This document shows, in pieces, positions 8,101-16,908 of a stretch of 64,000 bases of DNA. The notes under the pieces are model-generated. The model was not told the origin of the DNA, did no database searches, and worked only from the letters and a program-made list of their open reading frames with translations. Source of the DNA: CAYYUA01 sp964542585 (lineage in GTDB: Bacteria > Bacteroidota > Bacteroidia > CAILMK01 > CAYYUA01); NCBI GenBank assembly GCA_964542585.1, contig CAZIUI010000001.1, positions 124,001-188,000 of the forward strand. Reading direction: 5' to 3'. A program made the position numbers and the translations under genes. Position 1 is the stretch's first letter. Every line of letters starts with the position of its first letter.

Positions 8101-9480
8101 ATGAAAAACGCGCCTAATCGTATCCATTTCATTGCCATTGGTGGTAGTGTGATGCATAGCCTGGCATTAGCCCTTCACCAAGCGGGGTACCTTGTCTCCG
8201 GTTCGGATGATCACATTCACGAGCCAGCTTATTCTCGATTATCAAAGGCAGGAATTCTCCCAGCTGAAACCGGTTGGTCACCGGATAGGATCCATGAGGG
8301 GTTAGATTGCGTGATCCTTGGCATGCATGCCAAAAAAGATAATCCGGAACTGGTAGCTGCCAATCGCCTGAATATTCCCGTTTTAAGTTTTCCGGAGTTC
8401 TTGGGCAGTATACTCAACGAAAAAAAACAAGTGGTGGTAGCCGGTAGCCACGGTAAGACTACCATTACCAGCATGATCATGCATATCCTGAAAGGCAATG
8501 ATTGGATTTTTGATCACATTGTTGGAGCCCAAGTGCCAGGATTTTCTAATCCTGTACAAGTTGAAACCGAAGGCAACCTGGCTGTCCTCGAAGGAGATGA
8601 GTACCCAGCTTCTAGTTTGGAAAGGCGACCCAAATTCCTGTTTTATGATCCCGCAATCCTTGTTTTATCCGGTATATCTTGGGATCACATCAATGTGTTC
8701 CCCTCTTTTCAATCCTATTTAAAAGCTTTTGAGACTCTGCTTAAGCAATTATCTGATAAAACCCCCGTGATCTACGATGCAGAGGATCCTTATTTACCTG
8801 CTATGCTGGATGATTTTGATAATTTGAATTTAATCCCATACTACCAGCCATCATGGACCATGAAAAATCACCAGCTCATCCTACAATACAACCGGGCTTT
8901 CTACACCATGCCATTCTCCGGTACTCATAACTTGAAAAACCTGGCAAGTGCTTGTCTAGTAGCCGAGTGGCTTGGGATTCCTTATGAATCCAGTTTAAAT
9001 GTTATGCAGGGGTTTGAAGGGGCTGAGAAGCGTTTGCAAAAGCTTTTTAGTTACGATCGCCTCACTGTTTTCAGGGATTTTGCACATGCTCCTTCTAAAG
9101 TGAAAGCCACTATTTCGGGTATCAAGGATCAATATCCGGATTTTAAGCTTATAGCGGTTCTTGAACTGCACACCTTTAGTAGCTTGAATCGCAATTTTTT
9201 ACAACATTATGAGGATACACTTTCTTCCGCTGATGAAGCCCTGATTTATATTAATCCTATGGCCATGGCCGAAAAAGGAAGTGAGGGTATTACTGCAGGG
9301 GAAGTTAAATCAGCCTTTGGCGTTTATAACAAAGCACTTGAGGTATGCTTTAATGCCGAATCACTTCAGCAATCCTTTTTATCCAAGAATTTTGATAAGG
9401 CAAGTGTCATTCTCATGAGCTCGGGCACCTTCTCAAACACTGATCTCGCTAACTTGCTTCAGTCTCAGCTTGAGGGTTAG
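8101..9480 (+). CDS. Mur ligase family protein, Mpl-like
   Basis: A 459-residue ATP-dependent ligase of the Mur family. The N-terminal Rossmann-like domain starts IHFIAIGGSVMHSLALALH, resembling the MurC/Mpl group. The ATP P-loop is VVAGSHGKTTITSM at about residues 117-130, and VLEGDEYPAS and LSGISWDHINVFPSF give the central-domain carbamylated-Lys and His/Asp regions. The C-terminal domain shows FRDFAHAPSKVKAT. Mpl reattaches recovered murein tripeptide to UDP-MurNAc in cell-wall recycling. Bacteroidota carry a conserved MurC-like protein of this size that matches well, so Mpl is preferred over MurC. Its 3' end overlaps the convergent M61 peptidase gene by 32 bases. Confidence 0.82.
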   Translation: MKNAPNRIHFIAIGGSVMHSLALALHQAGYLVSGSDDHIHEPAYSRLSKAGILPAETGWSPDRIHEGLDCVILGMHAKKDNPELVAANRLNIPVLSFPEFLGSILNEKKQVVVAGSHGKTTITSMIMHILKGNDWIFDHIVGAQVPGFSNPVQVETEGNLAVLEGDEYPASSLERRPKFLFYDPAILVLSGISWDHINVFPSFQSYLKAFETLLKQLSDKTPVIYDAEDPYLPAMLDDFDNLNLIPYYQPSWTMKNHQLILQYNRAFYTMPFSGTHNLKNLASACLVAEWLGIPYESSLNVMQGFEGAEKRLQKLFSYDRLTVFRDFAHAPSKVKATISGIKDQYPDFKLIAVLELHTFSSLNRNFLQHYEDTLSSADEALIYINPMAMAEKGSEGITAGEVKSAFGVYNKALEVCFNAESLQQSFLSKNFDKASVILMSSGTFSNTDLANLLQSQLEG

Positions 9481-11227
9481 CTTCATGGGCTTTGAGCTGA
9501 CTCATATCATTTTGGCTCCAATTAACAAAATTAGCTTCATGCGCTTTTGAGGGCGCTGATTGTAATTCAATATAAGCGTCCTGGAAAAAAGTGCGGCCAT
9601 TGGAAGCTAAATGAAGGTGTTTTAAATCATTTCTGCGGAAAAGGGTGAGTTGAATGGTATCCGAATGGTAGTAAGCAAAAAGGTCAGCCAGGTTCCCATC
9701 GATTTTTAGCCCGTTAACAGCAATAAGCTCATCTTTCACCGATAAGCCTGCAGCTTCAGCAGGGGAACCCGGGGCCACCTGAGAAACCTTCGGGTACCCA
9801 GTTTCGTCCTGAACCTTGAAACCAAATTGTTTTTCCCAATTCTTGCTAGATCCTACTTGCTTCAACTCCAGGCCAAGGTAATCTAAAGCCTGGCTAAGCG
9901 GTTTTTCTAAGGGCTCAGTTCCTTCTATGTAGTCCTCAAAAAACAGGTCAAATGAAGTTCCGGCAATTACTTCAATGGTTTCCTTCAGGTCCTTTTTACT
10001 ATAACCTTGGTTTGCTTTAGCGTAATCCTGGTAAAGCTTCACCATTACGGAATCCAAACTAGCATCATTCCCGGTTAAGCGCATGATTTCAATATCCAAC
10101 AGGAAAGCTACGAGCATACCCTTGATGTAAATTGAGGTTTTCCGCGCCGGAGCACTAGGCTGGTATCCATCCAACCAGGTATCAAAAGATGATTCAGCTA
10201 CAGAGCGATGAAACCGGCCGTAATTATGTAAGTGCCTAACCAGAAAATTGTTAAACTGTTGCTTGTAATCTTCAAAACTGAATACGCCACTCCTTAAAAG
10301 GATCAAATCGCCATAGTAAGAGGTTGCGCCTTCAGCAACATAGTTAAGAGATGTATAGTTAGGTTCTTGGTAACGGTAGGGCGTCATTTCCACAGGGCGA
10401 ATCTGCTTCACATTCCAGGTATGGTAGAGTTCATGGCAGCTAATAGCCAAAAATTTTTTGTACATGGCTGGCTGCATGAGGTTGTACCCGGGACCAAGAG
10501 CGATTACTGTACTCTGCTGATGCTCAACGCCATGGCTTAAAGGGTAGGCGGGCAATAAGTAATAAAAATGGTAGCTACTTGCGGGAAATTCCCTAAACGG
10601 CTCCAAGGCTTTTTTGATAAAAGATTGAAAATCCGCTTTGATCTGGTCATAATTGGGATTAGCAATGCCTGAAAACCATAAATGAAAGGTGTACCCCTCA
10701 CAATCCAGACACGTGCGCTTGAGGGAATCAGAGGCAATTATAGGGCTGTCCACCAAATGATGGAAATCTTTAGCCTCAAAGGTGTTTTTCCCTGCCCGTT
10801 TAAGGGGCGTTGCCACCATGTAGTCCTCTGGTAATGAGAGTTGAACGCGGCATTCCTCCTCAAGCCGTTCATGGGGGTACATAGCACAATTGATCGGGTT
10901 TAGATAAAGCTGATTTTCATCCAGAAAAGTATTACCGGCATCCAATGTAGCCGCATAGTAATTGTAGTAAACTTTCAAGCTGGTGGCTTTTCCATTGGCT
11001 ACTGCCCAGCAATGCGAATTGACCTTCTGGAAAGGAAGGGGGTTATCATTTTCATCACAAGGTTCAAACCGCTGGATATTGGCTGCAAAACTGGCCATCT
11101 GGTAACGCCCTGGTCGCCAAGCGGGTAGTTGTAGGTAGGTCGTTTCATCATTAACATCAAAAATATCCAATAGCACATCCAGGTACTGGCGATTGGGCAA
11201 ACGATAGGAAAAGGTATAATTGATCAT
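9449..11227 (-). CDS. M61 family metallopeptidase with C-terminal PDZ domain
   Basis: A zinc aminopeptidase of the glycyl-aminopeptidase family (592 residues). The family N-terminal beta domain is followed by the zinc site ISCHELYHTWNVKQIRPVEM, where HELYH gives two zinc ligands and the catalytic Glu. The third ligand Glu is in NYVAEGATSYYGDL. A PDZ domain occupies about residues 470-560 (FKVQDETGYPKVSQVAPGSP, then AAGLSVKDELIAVNG). No signal peptide is seen. The ATG at 11227 (MINYTFSYRLPNR) is preferred over a TTG six codons upstream. The C-terminus carries a duplicated hexapeptide KAHEAN and overlaps the Mpl-like gene by 32 bases. Confidence 0.9.
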   Translation of the reverse strand: MINYTFSYRLPNRQYLDVLLDIFDVNDETTYLQLPAWRPGRYQMASFAANIQRFEPCDENDNPLPFQKVNSHCWAVANGKATSLKVYYNYYAATLDAGNTFLDENQLYLNPINCAMYPHERLEEECRVQLSLPEDYMVATPLKRAGKNTFEAKDFHHLVDSPIIASDSLKRTCLDCEGYTFHLWFSGIANPNYDQIKADFQSFIKKALEPFREFPASSYHFYYLLPAYPLSHGVEHQQSTVIALGPGYNLMQPAMYKKFLAISCHELYHTWNVKQIRPVEMTPYRYQEPNYTSLNYVAEGATSYYGDLILLRSGVFSFEDYKQQFNNFLVRHLHNYGRFHRSVAESSFDTWLDGYQPSAPARKTSIYIKGMLVAFLLDIEIMRLTGNDASLDSVMVKLYQDYAKANQGYSKKDLKETIEVIAGTSFDLFFEDYIEGTEPLEKPLSQALDYLGLELKQVGSSKNWEKQFGFKVQDETGYPKVSQVAPGSPAEAAGLSVKDELIAVNGLKIDGNLADLFAYYHSDTIQLTLFRRNDLKHLHLASNGRTFFQDAYIELQSAPSKAHEANFVNWSQNDMSQLKAHEANPQAETEAS

Positions 11228-11325
11228 TGAAATACTTTTAGGCAAGTTTCCCCACTTATTAGAAAAAAGGCGTTAAAAGGTTATTAAATCGCATTAGGGC
11301 ATGAGGGGGTTAAAAGTAAAAGCCC

Positions 11326-13134
11326 TCAGGATTCGATCTGCATAATGGCCAGGAAAGCTTTTTGGGGAACCTCCACGCTACCAATGCTCTTCATTTTCTT
11401 CTTACCCTTCTTTTGTTTCTCCAAAAGCTTACGCTTACGGGTAACATCACCGCCATAACATTTGGCTGTTACGTCTTTTTTGAGGGGTTTGATATTTTCC
11501 CTTGCGATGACTTTAGAGCCTACGGAAGCCTGGATAGCTATCTCAAACTGCTGTCTTGGTAGCAGCTCTTTAAGTTTTTCGCAAATACGCCTGCCAAATT
11601 CATAAGCTTTCTCATCATGAATAATGGCCGAAAGGGCATCTACAGGCTCCCTGTTTAGCAGGATATCCAGCTTCACCAGTTTTGACTCCCGGTACCCCTT
11701 TGCTTGGTAATCAAGAGATGCATATCCCCTTGAATTGGATTTCAACTTGTCATAGAAATCAAAAATGATTTCTCCCAAGGGCATATCAAAGGTAAGCTCA
11801 ACACGATTATTGGTCAGATAAACCTGATTCTGGAGTGATCCTCTGCGATTGAGGCAAAGCTCCATAATATTACCCACAAAATCGTCAATGGTAATGATTG
11901 ACGCTGTTATATACGGCTCTTGAATGTGATGAATTTCCGCTCTTTCGGGTAACTCGGAAGGGTTGTTAACGATAATGGCCTTTGATGGATCTTCATTTTT
12001 AAAAACCCTGTAAGAGACATTGGGCACCGTTACAATTACCTCAATACCGAATTCCCGGTTCAGGCGCTCCTGTACAATTTCCATGTGTAATAAACCCAAA
12101 AATCCGCAGCGAAACCCAAAACCAAGGGCTGCAGATGTTTCAGGTTCAAAAACTAGGGAAGCGTCATTAAGCTGGAGCTTTTCCATACAACTACGCAGCT
12201 CCTCATACTGCTCCGTGTCAGTGGGGAATATACCAGCATACACCATTGGCTTTACGACTTCAAAGCCTTTGATGGGTTCTTTTGCAGGCTGGTGCGCATT
12301 GGTTATCGTATCGCCAACGTTCAATTCCTGTGCTGATTTTATCCCGGAGATAATGTAGCCTACCTGACCAGCGGATACCGATTCAGTAGGGACTTTTTTA
12401 AGTCCTAATACACCGATCTCTTCAGCTGCATAAGTTTTATCACCATAGTAAAGCTTAACATGTTCATGCGTGTTGATTTGTCCGTTGAAAACCCGGAAGT
12501 AAACTATAACTCCACGGTACGGGTTGTAAACCGAATCAAAAATCAGGGCCTGAAGCGGAGCCCTGGGATCCCCTTCTGGGGGTGGTATATCCTCTACTAA
12601 AGAATTCATGATCTTCTCCACACCCATCCCTGTTTTGGCACTGACCATAAGGATCTCATCCTCTTGACAATCGGTTAGATCCATGATTTGGTCCTTAACC
12701 TCTTCAACCTGGGCACTATCCAAGTCAATTTTATTGATAACAGGTACGATCTTAAGGTCATATTCAAGGGCCAGAAACAGGTTTGAAATTGTTTGGGCCT
12801 GAATACCCTGTGAAGCATCTACTACAAGTAAAGCACCCTCACAGGATTTTATAGCCCGCGATACTTCATAAGAAAAATCAACGTGACCCGGGGTGTCTAT
12901 CAGGTTAAACGTGTATTCCCTTTGGCCTTTGTAGTCATAAAACATCTGGATAGCGTGGGATTTAATGGTAATCCCACGTTCACGCTCCAGCTCCATGTCG
13001 TCCAGTAATTGATCCTGGAATTCCCGTTCATCGACCGTATTGGTCATTTGAAGCATGCGGTCAGCAAGGGTGCTTTTCCCATGATCAATATGGGCGATGA
13101 TGCAGAAATTGCGAATTTGTTCTAATCCCGTCAT
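11326..13134 (-). CDS. lepA: Elongation factor 4 (LepA), ribosomal back-translocase GTPase
   Basis: A ribosome-bound translational GTPase. From the ATG at 13134 (MTGLEQIRNFCIIAHIDHG) the product is 602 residues, the usual LepA length; the longer in-frame start seven codons upstream does not align with the family. GTPase motifs are AHIDHGKST (G1), DTPGHVDFSYEVSRA (G3) and PVINKIDLDSA (G4). The LepA-specific C-terminal region is readable as LLPRQQFEIAIQASVGSKVI, then KKDVTAKCYGGDVTRKRKLL, with the RKRKLLEKQKKGKKKMK tail. It reads away from the proline dehydrogenase gene. A weak 6-bp inverted repeat (TGAGGG/CCCTCA, 11302-11328) overlaps the stop codon, but a clear terminator is not visible. Confidence 0.97.
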   Translation of the reverse strand: MTGLEQIRNFCIIAHIDHGKSTLADRMLQMTNTVDEREFQDQLLDDMELERERGITIKSHAIQMFYDYKGQREYTFNLIDTPGHVDFSYEVSRAIKSCEGALLVVDASQGIQAQTISNLFLALEYDLKIVPVINKIDLDSAQVEEVKDQIMDLTDCQEDEILMVSAKTGMGVEKIMNSLVEDIPPPEGDPRAPLQALIFDSVYNPYRGVIVYFRVFNGQINTHEHVKLYYGDKTYAAEEIGVLGLKKVPTESVSAGQVGYIISGIKSAQELNVGDTITNAHQPAKEPIKGFEVVKPMVYAGIFPTDTEQYEELRSCMEKLQLNDASLVFEPETSAALGFGFRCGFLGLLHMEIVQERLNREFGIEVIVTVPNVSYRVFKNEDPSKAIIVNNPSELPERAEIHHIQEPYITASIITIDDFVGNIMELCLNRRGSLQNQVYLTNNRVELTFDMPLGEIIFDFYDKLKSNSRGYASLDYQAKGYRESKLVKLDILLNREPVDALSAIIHDEKAYEFGRRICEKLKELLPRQQFEIAIQASVGSKVIARENIKPLKKDVTAKCYGGDVTRKRKLLEKQKKGKKKMKSIGSVEVPQKAFLAIMQIES

Positions 13135-13316
13135 AGGGTCACGAAAATAAAGCATTTACGAGTCTTGTGGAAAGGAAAAAAGACCGTGATCGTAGCTAAG
13201 AGAAGACTTCTTTGATAGAGTCCAAAGTTGAAAGGCAGCAATGATTAAATGCAATAAGCGAATCCCTAGCATATTCCTTTTATTTGTGGCATATAAGTAT
13301 TCAACAGTACGCATTC

Positions 13317-14513
13317 ATGGGGAAATTGTCCGCTTTAGTGAATTTTCAGGATACGAAAGTTGCCTACCAATCGAAATCAAATGGAGACCTTCTAAGGGCT
13401 CGCTTACTTTACAGATTGCTACAAAACCCAGCTATTAGCGGGCCTAGCCAAGCCCTTATGAAGCTGTCTGTTAAGTGGGGATTACCGGTTAAACCGCTGA
13501 TAAAAGCTACGCTTTACAGACAGTTTATAGGCGGTGAAACCCGTGAAGAATGCACCTCCCTGGCAAGGAGCCTGGTCTCTTACAATGTCCAAACAGTGCT
13601 TGATTATGCTGCTGAAGGAGAGGAGAGTGAGGATGCTTTTCAACAAAACCTGGAAGAATTTAAACGTAATATTGACCTTGCTGCCGAAGAGCAAAGTATT
13701 CCGATAAGTGTTTTTAAACCAAGTGCTATTGCTCGTAATGAAGAATTAACAACATTGAGTACGAAGCCTAAAGACCAATGGAACGAGGAGGAAGAGGCTT
13801 CTTACCAAAAGATCTTGGGTAGGTTCAATGCCATTTTCGCCAAGTCCTATGATCACCAGGTTCCAGTGATGATCGATGCCGAAGAAAGCTGGACCCAGGA
13901 TATCGTAGATGAATTAGCATTGGCCATGATGCGCACCTACAACAGCGATAAGCCTTTGGTTATGAATACGTACCAACTGTACCGTAAGGATCGCCTAACT
14001 GCGCTTAAAAAGCATCACAAGGAAGCACTTAAATCGGGTGTATACTGGGGCGGTAAATTAGTGCGCGGCGCTTATCTGGAAAAAGAGCAACAGGTAGCAA
14101 AAGAAGCCGGCAAACCTTCCCCGGTCCATGATTCTAAAGGGGAAACAGATGCTGATTTTGATGCAGCCACAAGCTACTGCATACAAAACATTGATAGTTG
14201 TGGTATTATGATAGCCACACACAACCAGTCAAGTGTAGAAAAGGCAGCAAAAGCTATTGAAGAAAGGGGTATAGTAAGGAACCATTCTCACATTTGGTTT
14301 TCGCAGCTTTACGGAATGGCTGATCAGATAAGCTTTAACCTTGCTGATGAAGGGTTCCGCGTAGCTAAATACACGCCCTATGGCCCTGTAAAGGCTGTAG
14401 TGCCTTATCTTATCAGAAGAGCAGAAGAGAATAGTGCTGTTCAGGGGCAAGTGCAACAAGAATTGGAAGCGCTTCAATCAGAATTAAAACGCCGGCGAAA
14501 TGGCAAGGCTTAA
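13317..14513 (+). CDS. Proline dehydrogenase
   Basis: An FAD-dependent enzyme that oxidises proline to pyrroline-5-carboxylate, passing electrons to the quinone pool. The TIM-barrel domain is recognised from VQTVLDYAAEGEES, VPVMIDAEESWTQDIVD, NTYQLYRKDRL and KLVRGAYLEKE. ATHNQSSVEKA and the C-terminal LIRRAEENSAV motif follow; the latter provides the Arg pair that binds the proline carboxylate. This is the stand-alone monofunctional form (398 residues from the ATG at 13317), as in other Bacteroidota, not fused to the P5C dehydrogenase. The ATG at 13317 (MGKLSALVNFQDTKVAY) is preferred to the one at 13284, which adds an unrelated 11 residues. No partner P5C dehydrogenase is in the window. Confidence 0.9.
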   Translation: MGKLSALVNFQDTKVAYQSKSNGDLLRARLLYRLLQNPAISGPSQALMKLSVKWGLPVKPLIKATLYRQFIGGETREECTSLARSLVSYNVQTVLDYAAEGEESEDAFQQNLEEFKRNIDLAAEEQSIPISVFKPSAIARNEELTTLSTKPKDQWNEEEEASYQKILGRFNAIFAKSYDHQVPVMIDAEESWTQDIVDELALAMMRTYNSDKPLVMNTYQLYRKDRLTALKKHHKEALKSGVYWGGKLVRGAYLEKEQQVAKEAGKPSPVHDSKGETDADFDAATSYCIQNIDSCGIMIATHNQSSVEKAAKAIEERGIVRNHSHIWFSQLYGMADQISFNLADEGFRVAKYTPYGPVKAVVPYLIRRAEENSAVQGQVQQELEALQSELKRRRNGKA

Positions 14514-14576
14514 ACTCCTTTAGAACTTATATGTTAAAATCCGATAAAATAACTTCATCTCTAAATTTGCTGTTTT

Positions 14577-15857
14577 ATGGATTGTCAAGAACTGAAATCC
14601 TACTACAATCAGACCCGCAAGCAAAGTGAGGCGCTTTGCAAACCATTAAGATACGAGGATTACGTACCACAACCAATAACGGAAGTAAGCCCTCCCAAGT
14701 GGCATTTAGCCCACACAACCTGGTTTTTTGAAGTGTTTTTGCTTAGGCGATTTCTCCCTGATTATCAAGATTATAATCCCTCCTACAATTACATTTTTAA
14801 TTCTTACTATCAAAATATGGGCGATCAATGGGATCGATCGCAAAGAGGTTTTGTATCCAGGCCTGGCGTAGATGAAGTTTACGAATACCGCCAAGCTATT
14901 GATGAAAGAATGGAAAGTCTTTTTCAGAATATTAGTCGTGACCAATTTGATGATTTTCGTGATCTTTTAGTGCTGGGTTGTAATCACGAACAGCAACACC
15001 AAGAATTACTCGCCACAGATATTAAATATATTCTTTCGTCTAATCCTTTCATACCTTCCTATAATAGCGCTGATCCCTCAGCTGTTAAAAATCATGAGCG
15101 AAAAGCCTTTGACTGGCAATTTGTTGAAATAGAGGGAGGCTTGCACGAGATTGGTTACCAAGGTTCTGGTTTTCATATGGATAATGAGAAACCTGTTCAC
15201 AAGGTTTATCTGGATGACTTTAAGCTTTCGGACAGGCTTGTCACAAATGGAGAGTTTTTAGAATTTATTAAAGATGGAGGGTATCAGGACGTTAACCTGT
15301 GGCTGGATGACGGATGGTCAGCACTTAAAAATCAAAATTTTAAAGGCCCGCTATATTGGCGTAAAATTGGTGATGAGTGGTATGAGGTGACCCTTTCAGG
15401 ACTAAAACCTCTCAAATTAGATGCTCCGGTGACTCACATCAATTTTTATGAAGCAGAAGCATTTGCAAGTTGGGCGGGTAAGCGGTTACCCACGGAGCAC
15501 GAGTGGGAAGTGGGAGCTCAACAGCAAACAGCGTCTTTCGAATCTGCAAACTTTGTAGATAAGGGCTACATGCATCCAGTAGCGATTAATGGCGAGAGCA
15601 AATCAGAAAATCAATTACATCAGATGTTTGGTGATGTATGGGAGTGGACTTACAGTAGTTATTTACCCTATCCCGGCTTCAAACCGGCTGCAGGAGCCTT
15701 AGGTGAGTACAACGGAAAATTCATGATTAACCAAATGGTTCTGCGAGGTGGTTCCTGTGCCACTCCTCAAAACCACTTCCGTATCTCTTATCGCAATTTC
15801 TTTCCACCGGGTACTCAGTTTCAATTCTCTGGTTTGCGCCTAGCCGAGCACCGGTAA
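14577..15857 (+). CDS. egtB: Ergothioneine synthase EgtB (hercynine sulfoxide synthase)
   Basis: A non-haem iron enzyme that joins a thiol donor to hercynine to give the sulfoxide precursor of ergothioneine. The N-terminal DinB-like domain carries His46 in KWHLAHTTW plus His137 and His141 in NHEQQHQELL, the expected three-His iron site. The C-terminal FGE-sulfatase (formylglycine-generating-like) domain follows: MDNEKPVHKVYLDDF, KRLPTEHEWEVGA, FGDVWEWTYSSY and VLRGGSCATP. Length (426) is normal. A TAAATTTG -7 element lies at 14562-14569, just before the ATG. Since egtD follows and no egtA is seen, this may be the type of EgtB that uses free cysteine, but donor specificity cannot be read from sequence by eye. 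Confidence 0.93.
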   Translation: MDCQELKSYYNQTRKQSEALCKPLRYEDYVPQPITEVSPPKWHLAHTTWFFEVFLLRRFLPDYQDYNPSYNYIFNSYYQNMGDQWDRSQRGFVSRPGVDEVYEYRQAIDERMESLFQNISRDQFDDFRDLLVLGCNHEQQHQELLATDIKYILSSNPFIPSYNSADPSAVKNHERKAFDWQFVEIEGGLHEIGYQGSGFHMDNEKPVHKVYLDDFKLSDRLVTNGEFLEFIKDGGYQDVNLWLDDGWSALKNQNFKGPLYWRKIGDEWYEVTLSGLKPLKLDAPVTHINFYEAEAFASWAGKRLPTEHEWEVGAQQQTASFESANFVDKGYMHPVAINGESKSENQLHQMFGDVWEWTYSSYLPYPGFKPAAGALGEYNGKFMINQMVLRGGSCATPQNHFRISYRNFFPPGTQFQFSGLRLAEHR

Positions 15858-15914
15858 TAGAACAAAAGGTTTTACCTACATTACAATTTTTAATGTTTTA
15901 ATAAACTAGCCTCA

Positions 15915-16871
15915 ATGGACTATTCTCAGGATTTTGACAAGGATTTTGCGGCCGATGTTGCCAATGGTTTATCAACCAAACCTAAATATCTGCCTACCCG
16001 GTATATCTATGACGATGAAGGTTCACGGTTGTTTGAGCGCATTATGCAACAGGATGAATATTACCTTACCAATGCTGAGACCGACTTACTAGAACAGCAT
16101 AAAGAAGGTTATTGTGAGCTTTTACAGCCCCAGCCTGTAGATGTGGTAGAACTAGGTGCAGGAAACGGGGAAAAGACCTCTATCCTTTTAGAGTATTTCG
16201 TTAATGCAGGGTGCTTTTTTAACTTTCGGCCGTTGGATATTTCCAAAGAAGCTATTGACAGGCTCACCAAGCTAATGGGCTACAAAGTGCCAAGTTTAAC
16301 TTGTCAAGGTATGGTAGCTGATTATTTTGAAGGTTTGGACTGGCTTAATACCTTCAATGACAACAAACGACTTATCCTGTTTTTAGGGTCCAACATCGGT
16401 AATTTTGAACCCCAACAGCGACATGAGTTTCTGCAGGCGCTTAAGGGAGCCCTGAATAAGGGAGATCAAGTAGCTATTGGCTTTGATTTTAAAAAAGAAA
16501 CCAGTTATCTCAACAAGGCATACAATGATGCTAACGGCTTTACCGAAGCTTTCAATAAAAATATCCTAAAACGGGTTAATGCTGAGCTTGGCGGAGAATT
16601 TGACATGGACCAATTCAAGTTTTATGCTGCTTATAATCCTTTTCAAGGGGCTGTTCAGAGTACTTTAATGGCTAAAAAACCCCAGCAAGTAAAAATTGAA
16701 GCACTTGATCAGTCTTTCAGTTTTGATGAATGGGAGCCCGTTCATACCGAAAGTTCTTATAAGTTTTCTGAAAGTGAAATTAAAGAATTAGCTATTGAAA
16801 ATGGTTTTCACCAAGAGGCATTGTGGAAGGATTCATGGGGTATGTATGGAAATGCGATTTGGACGGCTTAA
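15915..16871 (+). CDS. egtD: L-histidine N-alpha-methyltransferase EgtD
   Basis: This enzyme transfers three methyl groups from S-adenosylmethionine to the histidine amino group, giving hercynine. The 318-residue protein has the family N-terminus KYLPTRYIYDDEGSRLFE, SAM-binding motif VVELGAGNGEKTSILL at about residues 77-92, LFLGSNIGNFEP in the substrate loop and a C-terminal E-W-E-P-V-H-T-E-S-S-Y-K-F segment. It begins 57 bases after egtB on the same strand and probably shares its transcript. EgtB plus EgtD is the core of ergothioneine synthesis; the final C-S lyase (EgtE) is not encoded nearby. Confidence 0.95.
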   Translation: MDYSQDFDKDFAADVANGLSTKPKYLPTRYIYDDEGSRLFERIMQQDEYYLTNAETDLLEQHKEGYCELLQPQPVDVVELGAGNGEKTSILLEYFVNAGCFFNFRPLDISKEAIDRLTKLMGYKVPSLTCQGMVADYFEGLDWLNTFNDNKRLILFLGSNIGNFEPQQRHEFLQALKGALNKGDQVAIGFDFKKETSYLNKAYNDANGFTEAFNKNILKRVNAELGGEFDMDQFKFYAAYNPFQGAVQSTLMAKKPQQVKIEALDQSFSFDEWEPVHTESSYKFSESEIKELAIENGFHQEALWKDSWGMYGNAIWTA

Positions 16872-16908
16872 ATTGAAGGTTCAATTTCATAAATATTTAA
16901 AGAAGGCT

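Noticed and set aside
16795..16908. Longer start of the GldN-like lipoprotein inside egtD
   Set aside because: It would place 38 basic residues before a clear lipoprotein signal and overlap the conserved C-terminus of EgtD.
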